Below, piece after piece: positions 41,053 through 51,586 of a stretch of DNA of 52,641 bases. A program made the position numbers and the translations under genes. How positions within the stretch are numbered: position 1 is the first letter of the stretch; each line of letters starts with the position of its first letter. Source of the stretch: Zancudomyces culisetae (Eukaryota; Kickxellomycota; Harpellomycetes; Harpellales; Legeriomycetaceae). The stretch lies in NCBI GenBank assembly GCA_001969505.1, contig LSSK01001162.1:1-52641 (forward strand), given 5' to 3'. The notes under the pieces are model-generated. The model was not told where the DNA came from, made no database searches, and saw nothing but the letters and a program-made list of their open reading frames with translations.

Positions 41053-42156
41053 ATGAAGCTATACCAGTCCATTATACTTGTCTTGCTCTTAGGTGCTTTT
41101 CTACTCACTGAAGTTTCTGGGCATTATGATCACTATTCTACTGGAAAACGCAGAAGACCTACCAAAAGTGAGCCCAGTTATAACAGCCTACATAAAACAT
41201 CCACTGAAACAGGTATAAAAACATTAAATCCTACCGCAGAAGGATCCTTTAGACACCACAACACGCTTTCCAAACGCAAGATGCTTGTTGGTGATGAAAT
41301 TTATGGATCTACTGATGAACCACCATTGTTTCGCAGAACAAGGGTGACCAGAAGGAGTCCTCAGTATAAAATTGAATTTGTTCTAAGTCGCATCCCAAAG
41401 ATGTATGATAAACTCAAAGGACTCTACAAGCATATCAAAAGGGTCATTTTTAGTTTGCCAGCAGAGTACAGAGTTTTTGTGAACAACAAGATGTATAAAA
41501 AGTTGATGAAGGTTTTGGTGGAAAAACTGATAACAGCAGATGATCTTGCCAAAAAATATGCGGCGGAAGGCCATCAAAACATTGATGAGAAAAAAATATT
41601 TATGCATCTAATAAAAGAGATAGTAGATGATCCACTGAAAGAAAAAGCGGATATCAATTCGGTAGTGATAGAAAAGTTGTATGACTACCTAAAAGAGGAT
41701 GTGGAAAGGGCAAAATTGAAAAAAGCTGAAAATGATAAAAACGATGACAACAGTTTACAAGATGAGCAAAAATCACTCAAAGGTCTTATTGATGCCATTG
41801 CAAAAAAACAATCTAAAGGTGGATCAACTTCCAGTGAATCGGATTTAGATGGTATTACGCTATACTCCGATGATGGTGATAAACATCCTACGGTTGAAGG
41901 CAAAAATATAAAATCTAAAAGCGAAGGCGAAGGCGAAAGCGATTCTTCTAAAAACACCAAAAAAATGAACGAAAATGTGCTCGTTAAACTTATCAATACC
42001 TTCCGTAAGAAAAAGAAAGTCCCTGGAGAAAAGGATACTAAAAATTTACCAGAAAGCACTGGCAGAAAAACAAAAAATCATCTGAATGTTCAAGAAAATA
42101 AATATACAGGAGGGATAGTTGTTGATGGTGATGAGTTTTTTGATGCAGAGGGGTAA
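41053..42156 (+). CDS. Unrecognised secreted protein with signal peptide and dibasic sites
   Basis: A 367-residue protein from the ATG at 41053. The frame is open a further ten codons upstream but with no ATG. The N-terminus MKLYQSIILVLLLGAFLLTE is a clear signal peptide with likely cleavage after VSG. Basic sites that a Kex2-like protease could cut follow: GKRRRPTK, LSKRKM and RRTRVTRRSPQ. The centre (about 110-215) is Lys-rich and probably helical, with no Cys pairs. The C-terminal third is Ser/Glu/Lys-rich and disordered. No membrane segment other than the signal. I do not recognise a family. It sits alone between two ~2 kb spacers, unlike the housekeeping genes around it. Possible roles include cell wall, secreted peptide precursor or host-interaction protein; none is shown. 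Confidence 0.7.
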   Translation: MKLYQSIILVLLLGAFLLTEVSGHYDHYSTGKRRRPTKSEPSYNSLHKTSTETGIKTLNPTAEGSFRHHNTLSKRKMLVGDEIYGSTDEPPLFRRTRVTRRSPQYKIEFVLSRIPKMYDKLKGLYKHIKRVIFSLPAEYRVFVNNKMYKKLMKVLVEKLITADDLAKKYAAEGHQNIDEKKIFMHLIKEIVDDPLKEKADINSVVIEKLYDYLKEDVERAKLKKAENDKNDDNSLQDEQKSLKGLIDAIAKKQSKGGSTSSESDLDGITLYSDDGDKHPTVEGKNIKSKSEGEGESDSSKNTKKMNENVLVKLINTFRKKKKVPGEKDTKNLPESTGRKTKNHLNVQENKYTGGIVVDGDEFFDAEG

Positions 42157-44068
42157 GCATTGGATGTCTTAAAGAAGATTGCATCGCATAAACCCTGAGT
42201 TCAATTCTTATCAGTGGCTGAAGTAGTTAGGGTGCATTGTTGTGCCTAGGAGATCTGGTTCTACACGCACGACTCTTAGTAACTCTTGGTATTTTCAAAT
42301 ATTAGGAACAGAACATATCTAAATTAATGTTTTTTTTTTTCTTGAGCACCCTTTTCTCAATTTGAGGTTATATACAATAAATTATTGAATAAAAAAGTAT
42401 CAACTGCATTTCTAGAGTGCTCATTGTCTCTTTCAGAATTGTATTTGAAAATACTTGAAGACAATTTCTTGGTGTGTGAATATTTAGTTACCATTTATTT
42501 TTGCTAATTCTCTTGGCTTTTTAGCCGTATAGCTGTGTAGCAATAGGTAGTTTGTATTTTCAAGACGGCTTTTAATCTCACTTGTGATACATTCAAGATT
42601 TTTTTCGACACCAAGATGATTTGTGTAACTGATATTCCCACTATTCCCAACCTTTCCCAAAAAAAAAAGGATGGTTGGTGCTTTGAACGCAGTTCACAAT
42701 ATATAATACTGTTTTACAAGATAGTTGAAACTAAACTGAAAGAATGGGACGGAGCGTTATTTCGCTTTAATTTCTTTTATTTTTGGAAAATGATCTGGCT
42801 GATACTCTTTAATCATTATGATTATTGGTATAATTTTGCCATCTTTCTAGGTCATGCAAATGTCCATGAGAATCTATTTTTTTAATTCTTTTTAGAGTAC
42901 TTTAAAGTGGCTAATCAAAACAAAATTCACGTCTTTTTTTTTTGTATTTGTTATCAATGACATGCAAGATATTATAGTAAATGAGCTCAGTTTACATAAC
43001 CACAGCAAATCAAAATGGTATACACAAAGCCAAAGCTTGAAAGCCAAGTCACTTCATTTCCAAAATAATTAGTCAAACGAGCCGATAGGCTTGATGGTGC
43101 TTTTTTTTGGAGAGATTCGATGTTTATGTAAAAAAAAAAAGAAAAAAAGATATTAGAATACTATTTATAACTTTTCTATTGATCAAAGCAAAGTGGTACA
43201 GGTAACTTCGTGGCAAGGAGGAAATCCATATGCAAGCATTCCATCCTGAGTGAATAATCTTAAATATTTTAAAAAAATAAATGTATTTCAGATCGAATAT
43301 ATTTCGGCAGCTCTATGTATTTACCTATTTTACTATGCATGGTGAAATAATAGTATTTTACCACAAACTATAGTGAAAATTAGAGGTACAACACAACATC
43401 CCATTTCCCCACTTGTACTTTGTAAATATGAGAATAAATCATAGGTAGGGATGGGTTGGTGTGTTTGGTTGGGTGTAGTGAGGTTGGGTTGGGCGTTGTT
43501 TAGTGTAATCTAGTATGGTGTGTTGTGGTGTTAAATTGGACAATTATCCAAATATAGGTAAAATATCAACATTAATAATTTGGAATAAAAAAAAAAAGAC
43601 GTAAATGAAAAAAGACGCAAATGAGCAAAAAAAAATTAAAAAAAAATCAAAAAGCGAATAGCAATTTGGCAGTAATGAATCAAAACAAAGATGCAATGAA
43701 ATCAATTCTACCTTGTGTGTACATTAAAAAACGAAAAGTAAAAGTGTTCAACTAAAAATCTGGAAAAAAAAAAAGATATTTAGACTAATTTATAAAGTTT
43801 ACGGTGGTTATTTTTTATTTTAGCCTAAACAAATTTGCTAATACTCGGGGTATTTGTTTACGATAAAAAAAAACGGTGATAATTCTGGAATAAACTACTA
43901 GACCCTGCAAAACCAAGATAAAGCTATTGTATACACAACTTACAAATCTATAGCTTAAGAGGTTGTAATTTATTCGAGACAAGATATACACAGAATTTAC
44001 TCTGGCAAGCAAACAAGCGGGAAAAGAAAGAGAATATATAAACGAATAGACGAGCTGAAACAAAGAGA
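42157..44068. other. 1.9 kb spacer upstream of beta-tubulin
   Basis: AT-rich with many A and T runs and a GT-rich, GGG-bearing stretch at 43446-43494. An 89-codon plus-strand frame at 42616-42885 shows no recognisable content. No RNA gene was supportable. Confidence 0.5.
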
Positions 44069-45882
44069 ATGAGAGAAATTATAAACTTACAGTTAGGTAA
44101 CCAAAAGCAAAAATATTTTGTTGGCCCGAGTAGAATTATTAAAGTAATTTAAAGAAAACTAAAAGACATGGTTATTAATGTGAGCTGATATAATAAATTA
44201 ATATAACAAAATAGGACAATGTGGTAACCAAGTAAGACGACAAAGAAAATAGGCTTTATTTTTTTTTAGTAACAACCAAGAATTGGGGAGACAAAAATGA
44301 AATTATTTTTGGTACTGGAATTGATATTTGTGTTTTGTACCTGTATTGATAGGTTGGACAATCGTTCTGGGAGGTGCTATGTGGAGAACATTGGATATCA
44401 CCAGAAGGAAAATTCGAAGGAAAAGAGAGCGAAAAAGGAAGAATAGAAAGAGCAAATGTCTATTTCCAAGAAACTAGCGAAAATCGATTTGTACCTAGGT
44501 AAAAAAACCAATTATTAAAGCCAAAAGCATACAACAAGAGCACAAAAATAAAAATAAGCGGATAAGAGGATAAGGGTAATAAACTAGTAAATGATATAAA
44601 TAGAGCGGTGCTTGTGGATTTGGAACCAGGAGTGCTAAACACTGTCCGAGAGAGCAAATTTGGAGGAATTTTCCGACCAGACAATTTTGTGAATGGACAA
44701 GGAGGAGCAGGAAACAACTGGGCCAGAGGATATTATACAGACGGAGCAGAGTTGGTGGACGAAGCGATGGAACTGATGCGTAAGGAGGCAGAGAATAGCG
44801 AGTGTGTTTCAGGATTTCAGGTGACACAATCGCTTGGAGGAGGAACAGGATCAGGGATGGGAGCGTTGTTGTTGCAGAAGATACGCGAGGAGTATCCAGA
44901 CCGAATGCTTGCAACGTTTAGTGTGATTCCGTCACCAAAAGTATCGGACACAGTAGTAGAGCCATACAACTCGGTGCTGTCGATGCATTATTTGGTGGAG
45001 AACAGCGACTTGACATTTTGTTTTGACAACGAGGCGCTGTACGATGTGTGTATGAATACACTGAAAATAGAGTCGCCAGAGTATGGAGATTTGAATGGGT
45101 TGATCAGTCAAGTGATGTCAGGAATCACCACAACACTGCGATTCCCAGGACAGCTGAACTCTGATCTGCGCAAACTGGGAGTAAATCTGGTTCCATTCCC
45201 ACGCCTACACTTTTTCATGACAGGATATGCACCATTGCTGCCACTAACACAAACGGTTGATGGAATGGGAATGTACCGCAATGTAACAACCAAAGATCTG
45301 TGTCTACAAATGTTTGAGGCAAAGAACATGATGGTGGCAGCTGATCCACGACACGGAAGATATCTGACAGCATCAGCCATTCTGCGAGGAGATGTGATTG
45401 TTTCCGAGGCTGAAGAAACCGTACGAATGTACCAGGACAAGCACGGCTCGAACTTTATTGAATGGATTCCAAACTCGACACAGATTGCAGTGTGCGACGT
45501 ACCACCAATCAATTCTACGGTTAGCGGAACGTTTACAGGAAACAACACTGCGATCCAGGGACTGTTTGCGCGCTTTTTGGAGCAGTTTACGCAGTTGTTC
45601 AGGAGGCGAGCGTTTTTGCACTGGTATACTGAAGAAGGGATGGATGTTATGGAGTTTAGTGAGGCCGAGTCGAATTTGGCAGATTTGATTAATGAGTATT
45701 TGCAATACCAAAATGCGGGAGTTGATTATGCCGAGGATTATAATGATTATACTGGAGATTATGCTGAAAACTATGCTGAAGATTATGCTGAAAACATGCA
45801 TGAGGATGCCAATCAACAAGAACATCCAAATCAAAATGAAAATGCCAATGAAGATCTGATGGACACTACTGAAGCTCAATAA
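44069..45882 (+). CDS. Divergent beta-tubulin
   Basis: Microtubule subunit. Four exons: 44069-44096, 44215-44231, 44353-44498 and 44604-45882, all GT-AG and in phase, giving 489 residues. The N-terminus is [17 protein letters not shown], the GTP-binding GGGTGSG is at 142-148, and family landmarks [39 protein letters not shown] and [11 protein letters not shown] are present. It departs from ordinary beta-tubulin in several places: [10 protein letters not shown] where most have ETF (position 198 Glu to Leu in standard numbering), an insert in the loop [15 protein letters not shown], and an acidic Asp/Glu/Tyr/Asn tail about 45 residues longer than usual with YAEDY/YAENY repeats. It could be a specialised paralogue; no other tubulin is in the window. 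Confidence 0.93.
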
Positions 45883-46047
45883 ATACTCAAGCTTTACTGG
45901 AAAAAGAAACGACAAGAGTTTAATAAAAAAAAATCCTTTTACTGTTTTGTTTTTGTTTTGTTTTTGTTTTTTCTTTTTTTGTTAACATTATTATTACTAG
46001 TAAATTAACAAATTGAATAAATTCCAAAACCAAATCAAACTCGTGAT

Positions 46048-47637
46048 TTATGCCAGTGGGAAAAGTAATGGGGAGAAACGGAGATGTTGAACAATTGGAA
46101 ATTTACTAAGAACCTCATCAATATACATTCTCAACAACCCAATGTTGATTTTGGACCAACTAGCTACACCAGTGCTAATATCATAGAGTCGCGATGAATG
46201 TTCAAAGAATGGACCACCAGATTTTGTACGATAAATAAAGGCAATTGCAAAGCAGTAAAGGTTGTGGTGAGCATTTGACGTGGCAACATCTTTGTTGATT
46301 ACTGCGTGTGGGCGGATAGATACATCTTTATTTGATACCAATTGAGCAGTGGATGTGGATGTGGTTGTAGTTGTAGTTGTAGTTGTGGATCTGGATCTGG
46401 ATCTGGATTTAAAAGGTGAGATTAATTGAGCAGCGCCAAAATAATATACCAAAAAGAAATAATCATCAAGACCCCAGACACCATGTGAGCCAGCAGGCTC
46501 CAAATTGAATTTAGTTATGAGTTTGGTGATGATTTTATAATATGCAAACAAAATCTTGACAAATCCCGAACCATTAATAAGGCTCACATCCATACCAGTA
46601 CCACTTGACATGGATGTGGATGCGGATGTAGGATCTGTGTTTAATGTATATTCATGGTTACATTGACCCTTTTCCTTGTTTGTAAATGATAATAGTACAT
46701 ATAGATAAATCATAAAGAAGAGTTCATGGCCTGAACCATAATCTAAACGTACAGGATTTCCAAATGAATTTTTAAGGTACCAAAACAAGAGTTGAGTAGT
46801 CTCTTCTTGCGCACTTTTATCCCCAACAACACCCGTATCATCACCATTGTTACCATTACCATTACCATTACCATTACCACTGTCGTTGTCTTTGTCTTTG
46901 TCGTTGTCTTTGTCTTTGTCGTTGTTATTATCGTTCTCGTTCTCGTTGTCGTTGTCGCTGTTGTCTGATTCATCTAGAGCATTGTTGGAAATGGGGTAGT
47001 ATTGTTGGACTAGTTTGTCTAGCTCAGAATGAAAAGTGCGAAATCCCAAGTTTCCAAACCGTTGTTTACTTGTACCGCTAGCAGTATTGAATTTTATATG
47101 TGTAGGTATTCCGGTGCGTGTTGTTGTTGTTGGTACTCCAGTACGTGTTGTTGCTGTTGGTATTCCAGTACGTGTTGTTGCTGTTGGTATTCCGGTGCGT
47201 ATTGCTGTCGGTATTGCTGTTGGTATTGCTGTTGGTATTGCTGTTGGTATTGCTGTTGGTATTGTTGTCGGTATTTTTGTCGGTATTGCTGTTGGTATCT
47301 GATTCAACTTTTGCTGTTGTTGTGCTTGTTGTTCATTATTCAAAGTTAATTGCACTTGGTCAACCAAAATATCTATTTTTTGAAGGATTTCTAAAACAAG
47401 TTTTTCAAGTTTGTTTTCCGATTGCACTTGCCCCTCTACTTCTACTTTTACTTGTACTTCTATCTGTTGAGGTTGAGGTTGTGGTTGTGGTTGTGGTTGT
47501 GGTTGTGGTTGTGGTTGTGAATCGTTGGTAATCAAATAACTTGTGTGCCTAATAAATTCTAGTAGTTTGGATTTTGTTTCGGAACCTATCCACAAATTTA
47601 GTGAATTACTATCACTAATGAGCTTATGTAAACCCAT
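46048..47637 (-). CDS. PP2A phosphatase activator PTPA (Rrd1/Rrd2 family) with repeat insert
   Basis: Peptidyl-prolyl isomerase that activates PP2A. One exon, 529 residues. The family core: FWYLKNSFGNPVRLDYGSGH, LEPAGSHGVWGLDDYFFLVY, GPFFEHSSRLYDIS, and KINIGLLRMYIDEVLSKFPI ending with VQHLRF and SPLLF. Between the N-terminal helix (LLEFIRHTSYLI) and the core there are large low-complexity inserts: a Gln-Pro run, an Ile-Pro-Thr-Ala tandem repeat, and an Asn/Asp/Lys run. These inflate it from the usual 320-400 residues. The subtype (Rrd1 or Rrd2) cannot be told from here. Confidence 0.93.
   Translation of the reverse strand: MGLHKLISDSNSLNLWIGSETKSKLLEFIRHTSYLITNDSQPQPQPQPQPQPQPQPQQIEVQVKVEVEGQVQSENKLEKLVLEILQKIDILVDQVQLTLNNEQQAQQQQKLNQIPTAIPTKIPTTIPTAIPTAIPTAIPTAIPTAIRTGIPTATTRTGIPTATTRTGVPTTTTRTGIPTHIKFNTASGTSKQRFGNLGFRTFHSELDKLVQQYYPISNNALDESDNSDNDNENENDNNNDKDKDNDKDKDNDSGNGNGNGNGNNGDDTGVVGDKSAQEETTQLLFWYLKNSFGNPVRLDYGSGHELFFMIYLYVLLSFTNKEKGQCNHEYTLNTDPTSASTSMSSGTGMDVSLINGSGFVKILFAYYKIITKLITKFNLEPAGSHGVWGLDDYFFLVYYFGAAQLISPFKSRSRSRSTTTTTTTTTSTSTAQLVSNKDVSIRPHAVINKDVATSNAHHNLYCFAIAFIYRTKSGGPFFEHSSRLYDISTGVASWSKINIGLLRMYIDEVLSKFPIVQHLRFSPLLFPLA
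47102..47300 (-). repeat. IPTA and related coding tandem repeat
   Basis: Tandem 12-bp units (Ile-Pro-Thr-Ala) merging into 24- to 27-bp units (GIPTATTRT) within PTPA. High unit identity suggests recent expansion and variable length. Confidence 0.9.
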
Positions 47638-47965
47638 TTTCTTTTTTCTTTTTTCTTTTAAAAGTAGTAATTTAATGTAATAAAGTGGAATTGTACAAAC
47701 TGATATTCATAAAATAAAATATATGTTGATATGAAAATAATAACAAAAAGTGCAATAGTTTATGTTTTATAATTTAGTTTATTTATAATTAGACAAGTTA
47801 TCTTTAGGGAAAAAGAAGGAGTGGGCTGAGAGGGTGGGTTGTGGGAGGGTAAATATAAAGATTATAAAATATTAATGAATAAAAATAAATACTTTTTTTT
47901 AAAAATATAAAAAAAAAAGGGTAGAGAGAAAAGACAAAAGATTTAATTACAAAAATAATAAATAC
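47638..47965. other. Spacer between PTPA 5' end and RAT1 3' end
   Basis: 328 AT-rich bases containing a G-quadruplex candidate on the plus strand at 47823-47849 and T8A5/A8 runs near 47890-47920. Confidence 0.5.
47823..47849 (+). other. G-quadruplex candidate
   Basis: Five GGG runs separated by loops of 6, 1, 4 and 1 bases, about 190 bases 5' of the PTPA ATG. It lies in otherwise very AT-rich DNA. Confidence 0.6.
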
Positions 47966-48019
47966 CTAGTAATACTTTCTAAAAGAGCCTAAACGTTTAT
48001 TACCACCACCACCACCACT

Positions 48020-48052
<33 letters not shown>

Positions 48053-51000
48053 ATAGTTGTGAGACTGGTTATAATTTCTATTAGAATTATTGTTTTGATT
48101 AGGATTTCTGTTATTGTTGTAACGTCTAGGATTGTGGAATTCGTTTATGGGCCTGTTACTGTTGTTGTTATTTCCATAATTATTATATCCTTGTCCTTGT
48201 CCTTGTCCTTGTCCTTGTCCTTGGCCATATCCACCATTATTATTATTGTTGTTGTTGTTGTTGTTGAAATTTCTCTTGAATCGTTTATTACCATCATCAT
48301 ATCCTCCTCCTCCTCCATAATTTCTGTTACTACTGTTGTTATTATTATTATTATTATTATAGTTATTATAATTGCCATGACCACCACGACCACCGCCTCT
48401 ACCACCCCTACCACCACCACGGTTTGAATAACCTCCGCCACCACTGTAACCACCACTGTAACCACCACTATAACCACCTCCTCTACCACCACGACCTCCA
48501 TATCCGCCACCTCCTCCTCCATAACCGTCATTTCCTTCAAAGTTTTTATAGAAATACGAATAATCACGGTTATTTCCATGATATGGATTATTGTAACGAT
48601 TGGCATTTCGTACATGGTAACCAGACCGACCACGTGACATAACAAAATCCAAATCCGTAGTAGAATTGAGAGTAGGTGTAGGCAAAGAAACACCAGGCAG
48701 CAATCTGGACGCAACAAATGTATCGGATGTGGGAGGTAAGTGATACGAAGCAATTATATAGGAGCAATGGGTAAGGTCGGGTTTTCCAAATGGTTTGAGA
48801 GGAGAATAAACCGTAGTAAAGGGAATAAACGAATCGAGCTTTGTAGCAAACCCAAACAAGTTGCCAGCAGTAAGAGAAGCACGATGAGTAAGATCAGAAT
48901 TGGAACTGGTGTTGGAACTGGTGTTGGAGTAGAGGTCACAAAGAGGTTCATAGGTAAAAGTATTGTTGCTACCGACACATATCATTTCAATACCAGGACG
49001 ATTACGCGCAAGTTGGTCAGCAGTCAGAGACTGGATGACGGGCTGGATAGCAGCCAACAAAGTAGATTCATTGATAAAGGGTAAGATGGCCACACCTTGC
49101 CAAGCATGTTTTTTGCCATTAAGATCGATTTTGAAGTGTTGTGGATAATAAGAAATAATAGGAGATGTTGGACTAACCATAAGATTGGAAAGAGATTCAG
49201 GAAGTACGTTCTTTGCACTGGAATAAGGAAGAACACTCATCAATTGTTCAAGTGGAGTTATTGGTTTAGATAAATCAAACGTCTTTATTTTTTCAATCAG
49301 TTGCTCATCAAGCATTAATGTCTGTGTTTGTGTTTGTGTTGAAGAATGAGAGGATGGAGAAGGTGGAGAAGAGATTATTAGGGAATCAGAAAAATCAGAA
49401 ACCAAAGGAGCATAATGGAATGGATAAAACCAAGACCACGAAACACACCCGTGATAATAATAATGCAAAACCCAACACAACCCCTTAATGTACTCTGTAA
49501 CTATTTGGCCAACTTGGTCAGAGTATTCTTGGCTGCTTTGTTTAGTTGGATCCAGTCCAAACTTGGCAAGATAGTATCGTTGTTTATATCCTTCTTCGTG
49601 TAGACGAATATCATCTCCCCCTGCGAATGCATCTGAATCGGCATCTAAATCTGCATCTGCATCTGCATCTGTATCTACTACAGCTTGTTTTTGGATATGA
49701 TTGGCTATAGCATTTGCATCATTTACTGATACTGTACCTCCTTGTAATAATATTTCTTCTTCTTCCTCCTCCTCCTCCTCCTCATCTTCTTCTTCATCAT
49801 CATCTTCTTCTTCTTCATTTTGTTCCTTTTGTTCTTGTTCTTGTTCCTGTTCCTGAGCTTTACGTTTATGTCCAGCAGTCACCGAACCCTCTTCATCATC
49901 ACCATTGTTATTGTTATTGTTATTGTTGTTGGATTTAGAAGCAACCAAGAAATCACGTAATTGCAAAGCAGCTTTACGATTATTTTCATTAGAATTGGCA
50001 TTCAAATTGGCATTCAAATTAAGAGCTGGAGTATTAGATTTAAAGTTTTGATTGGAATTCTTGTTTTGATAATAATCTTCATTTTGTTTACGACGAACAA
50101 ATGTCGATGATTCCATAGACTTTAGTTCGTCAAAGATGTAGATAACACGAGCAATATCCACAGTTCCATTATTTGTCAAGTACTGAACACTACCAACATC
50201 TCTTTCTCTTTCTCTTTCTCTTTCTTCTCCATTTTGATTTTGTTCATTGGTAAAACTAGTAAATTTACTAGGTAAAAAAAGGGATTGTTTCCAACTAGTT
50301 ACCAACTTATCAAAAGCACCTTCACGGATTTCCAAACTGGGCAAATGGGGGAGAAAATCATTACCAACAAAGAAACACAAAAACACCCAGTCATCAATTG
50401 CACGTTCAAGATCAATTTTTACTTTATTGTTTCTTGGAGTATGTGTTGAAACTACTAGTTCAAGTTCTAGATATTCTCGTAAAATGTCAATGTTACATAA
50501 TACAAACGGTTGTTGTTTCGGCGTACCATCAGCAAGAATCAATTGATTCTCCTTTTCCTTTTCCTTTTCCTTTTCACCACCAATAATTTTATTATCGTCA
50601 TTGTTGTTGTTGTTGTTTTGTTTCCAATTTACATCTTCACGTAAAATCTTGAAATGAGGTTCATGAGTAGCCAGGGCCAACATGATAAGATCGGCATCTA
50701 GTCCATACAACACATGTACAGTGTTGGGATCATAGTCGGATTGTTGTCGCTGGGTTCGAATATACTTCATGAGTTTGTGTTCGCCTTCACCGGGTACACC
50801 AGCATCTGAAAACACCACACTTAGATTCCCATTATTCCAACTAGGATCGGTATTGAGCTTTTCTGCAATGTAGTATTGTAACGCATTACTTAGTTTTTCC
50901 ATAAACGGCGTACCGGGAGTAATCACATTACTATCCCATTTTTCCTTTACCCCACCACCACTATTTGAATTGTCGGCCAAGGAGTAGGATACAGAAAAGT

Positions 51001-51424
51001 CTTCGGTATCCTCACCCAAAAGCGCAGCTTTTTCCTCACGTAGCAGCTGAGCCTCCATGGCAGCACGAAACCGTCGACTACGTTGTTGATTCATCTTTGC
51101 ACGTGGCGCAACTCCATCCAGAGCCATGTAAACCAATTTGCGAGGTCGCATCATTAGGAACACGCGGTCTAGACAATTGAAGACCTCCAACAACATTTCC
51201 TCTTCGGTTTCGGGAGCTGGTCGATCGGTCGGATGGCAGCAAGGATGCACAATACCGTTCATGTCGAGATAAAGATTATCGACTTCAAAGCCATTGGGAT
51301 TGGGTTGAGTGGCATCTACAGGGATAGTTATCCCATTTACTTGGTATGCCTCTTCTTCTACTACACGGGTTTGTACCTTGGGATACCTTCGTACTAACCA
51401 TCTATAAAACGCTGGAACACCCAT
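47966..51424 (-). CDS. RAT1: 5'-3' exoribonuclease Rat1/Xrn2
   Basis: Nuclear exonuclease for rRNA and snoRNA trimming and Pol II termination. One exon, 1152 residues. N-terminal catalytic motifs: MGVPAFYRWLVRRYP, NLYLDMNGIVHPCCHP, VYMALDGVAPRAKMNQQRSR, VVFSDAGVPGEGEHKLMKYI, HVLYGLDADLIMLAL, and FFVGNDFLPHLPSLEI with the acidic catalytic residues. CR2 follows an insert; GLCWVLHYYYHGCVSWSWFY is typical of the family. The nuclear (Rat1) rather than cytoplasmic (Xrn1) type is indicated by CCHPTDRPAPETEEEM and length. Low-complexity inserts include an acidic run at about 49750-49850. The C-terminus is Gly-Gly-Tyr/RGG-rich mixed with poly-Asn, an RNA-binding-like tail. Confidence 0.96.
48000..48520 (-). 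repeat. Asn-run and GGY/RGG-coding region of RAT1
   Basis: Alternating poly-Asn, Gly-Gln (GQGQ) and Gly-Gly-Tyr/Arg-Gly-Gly codons in the C-terminal ~175 residues of Rat1, in tandem short units. Confidence 0.85.
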
Positions 51425-51465
51425 TATATTATATTATATTATGTTTTGTTTTGTTTTGTTTTTGA

Positions 51466-51501
51466 GTTTTGAATTTTGAATTTTGAATTTTGAATTTTGA
51501 T
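51466..51501. repeat. TTTTGAA 7-bp tandem repeat
   Basis: About five tandem copies just 5' of the RAT1 ATG, preceded by a TTTTG repeat. Confidence 0.85.
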
Positions 51502-51574
51502 TTATTCGGTGATTGTAGCGATAAATAGAATGTTACAAAATATACAATGATGAAAACGCGAATATATTATATAT

Positions 51575-51586
51575 AAAAAATTTTTT
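51575..51586. promoter_or_regulatory. A6T6 tract 5' of RAT1
   Basis: Six A followed by six T, about 150 bases upstream of the RAT1 ATG. Confidence 0.35.

Noticed and set aside
42195-42300. tRNA-like pieces (GAGTTCAATTCTT and TGGCTGAAGTAGTTAGG)
   Set aside because: They resemble B-box and A-box sequences, but are in the wrong order and spacing, and no acceptor or T stem pairs.
42616-42885. 89-codon plus-strand frame with ATG
   Set aside because: Aromatic-rich but without any family pattern, signal or flanking exons; chance is the simpler explanation.
48059-48753. Long open frames on both strands over the RAT1 tail
   Set aside because: Short tandem codon repeats stay open in several frames; only the RAT1 frame has a domain context.
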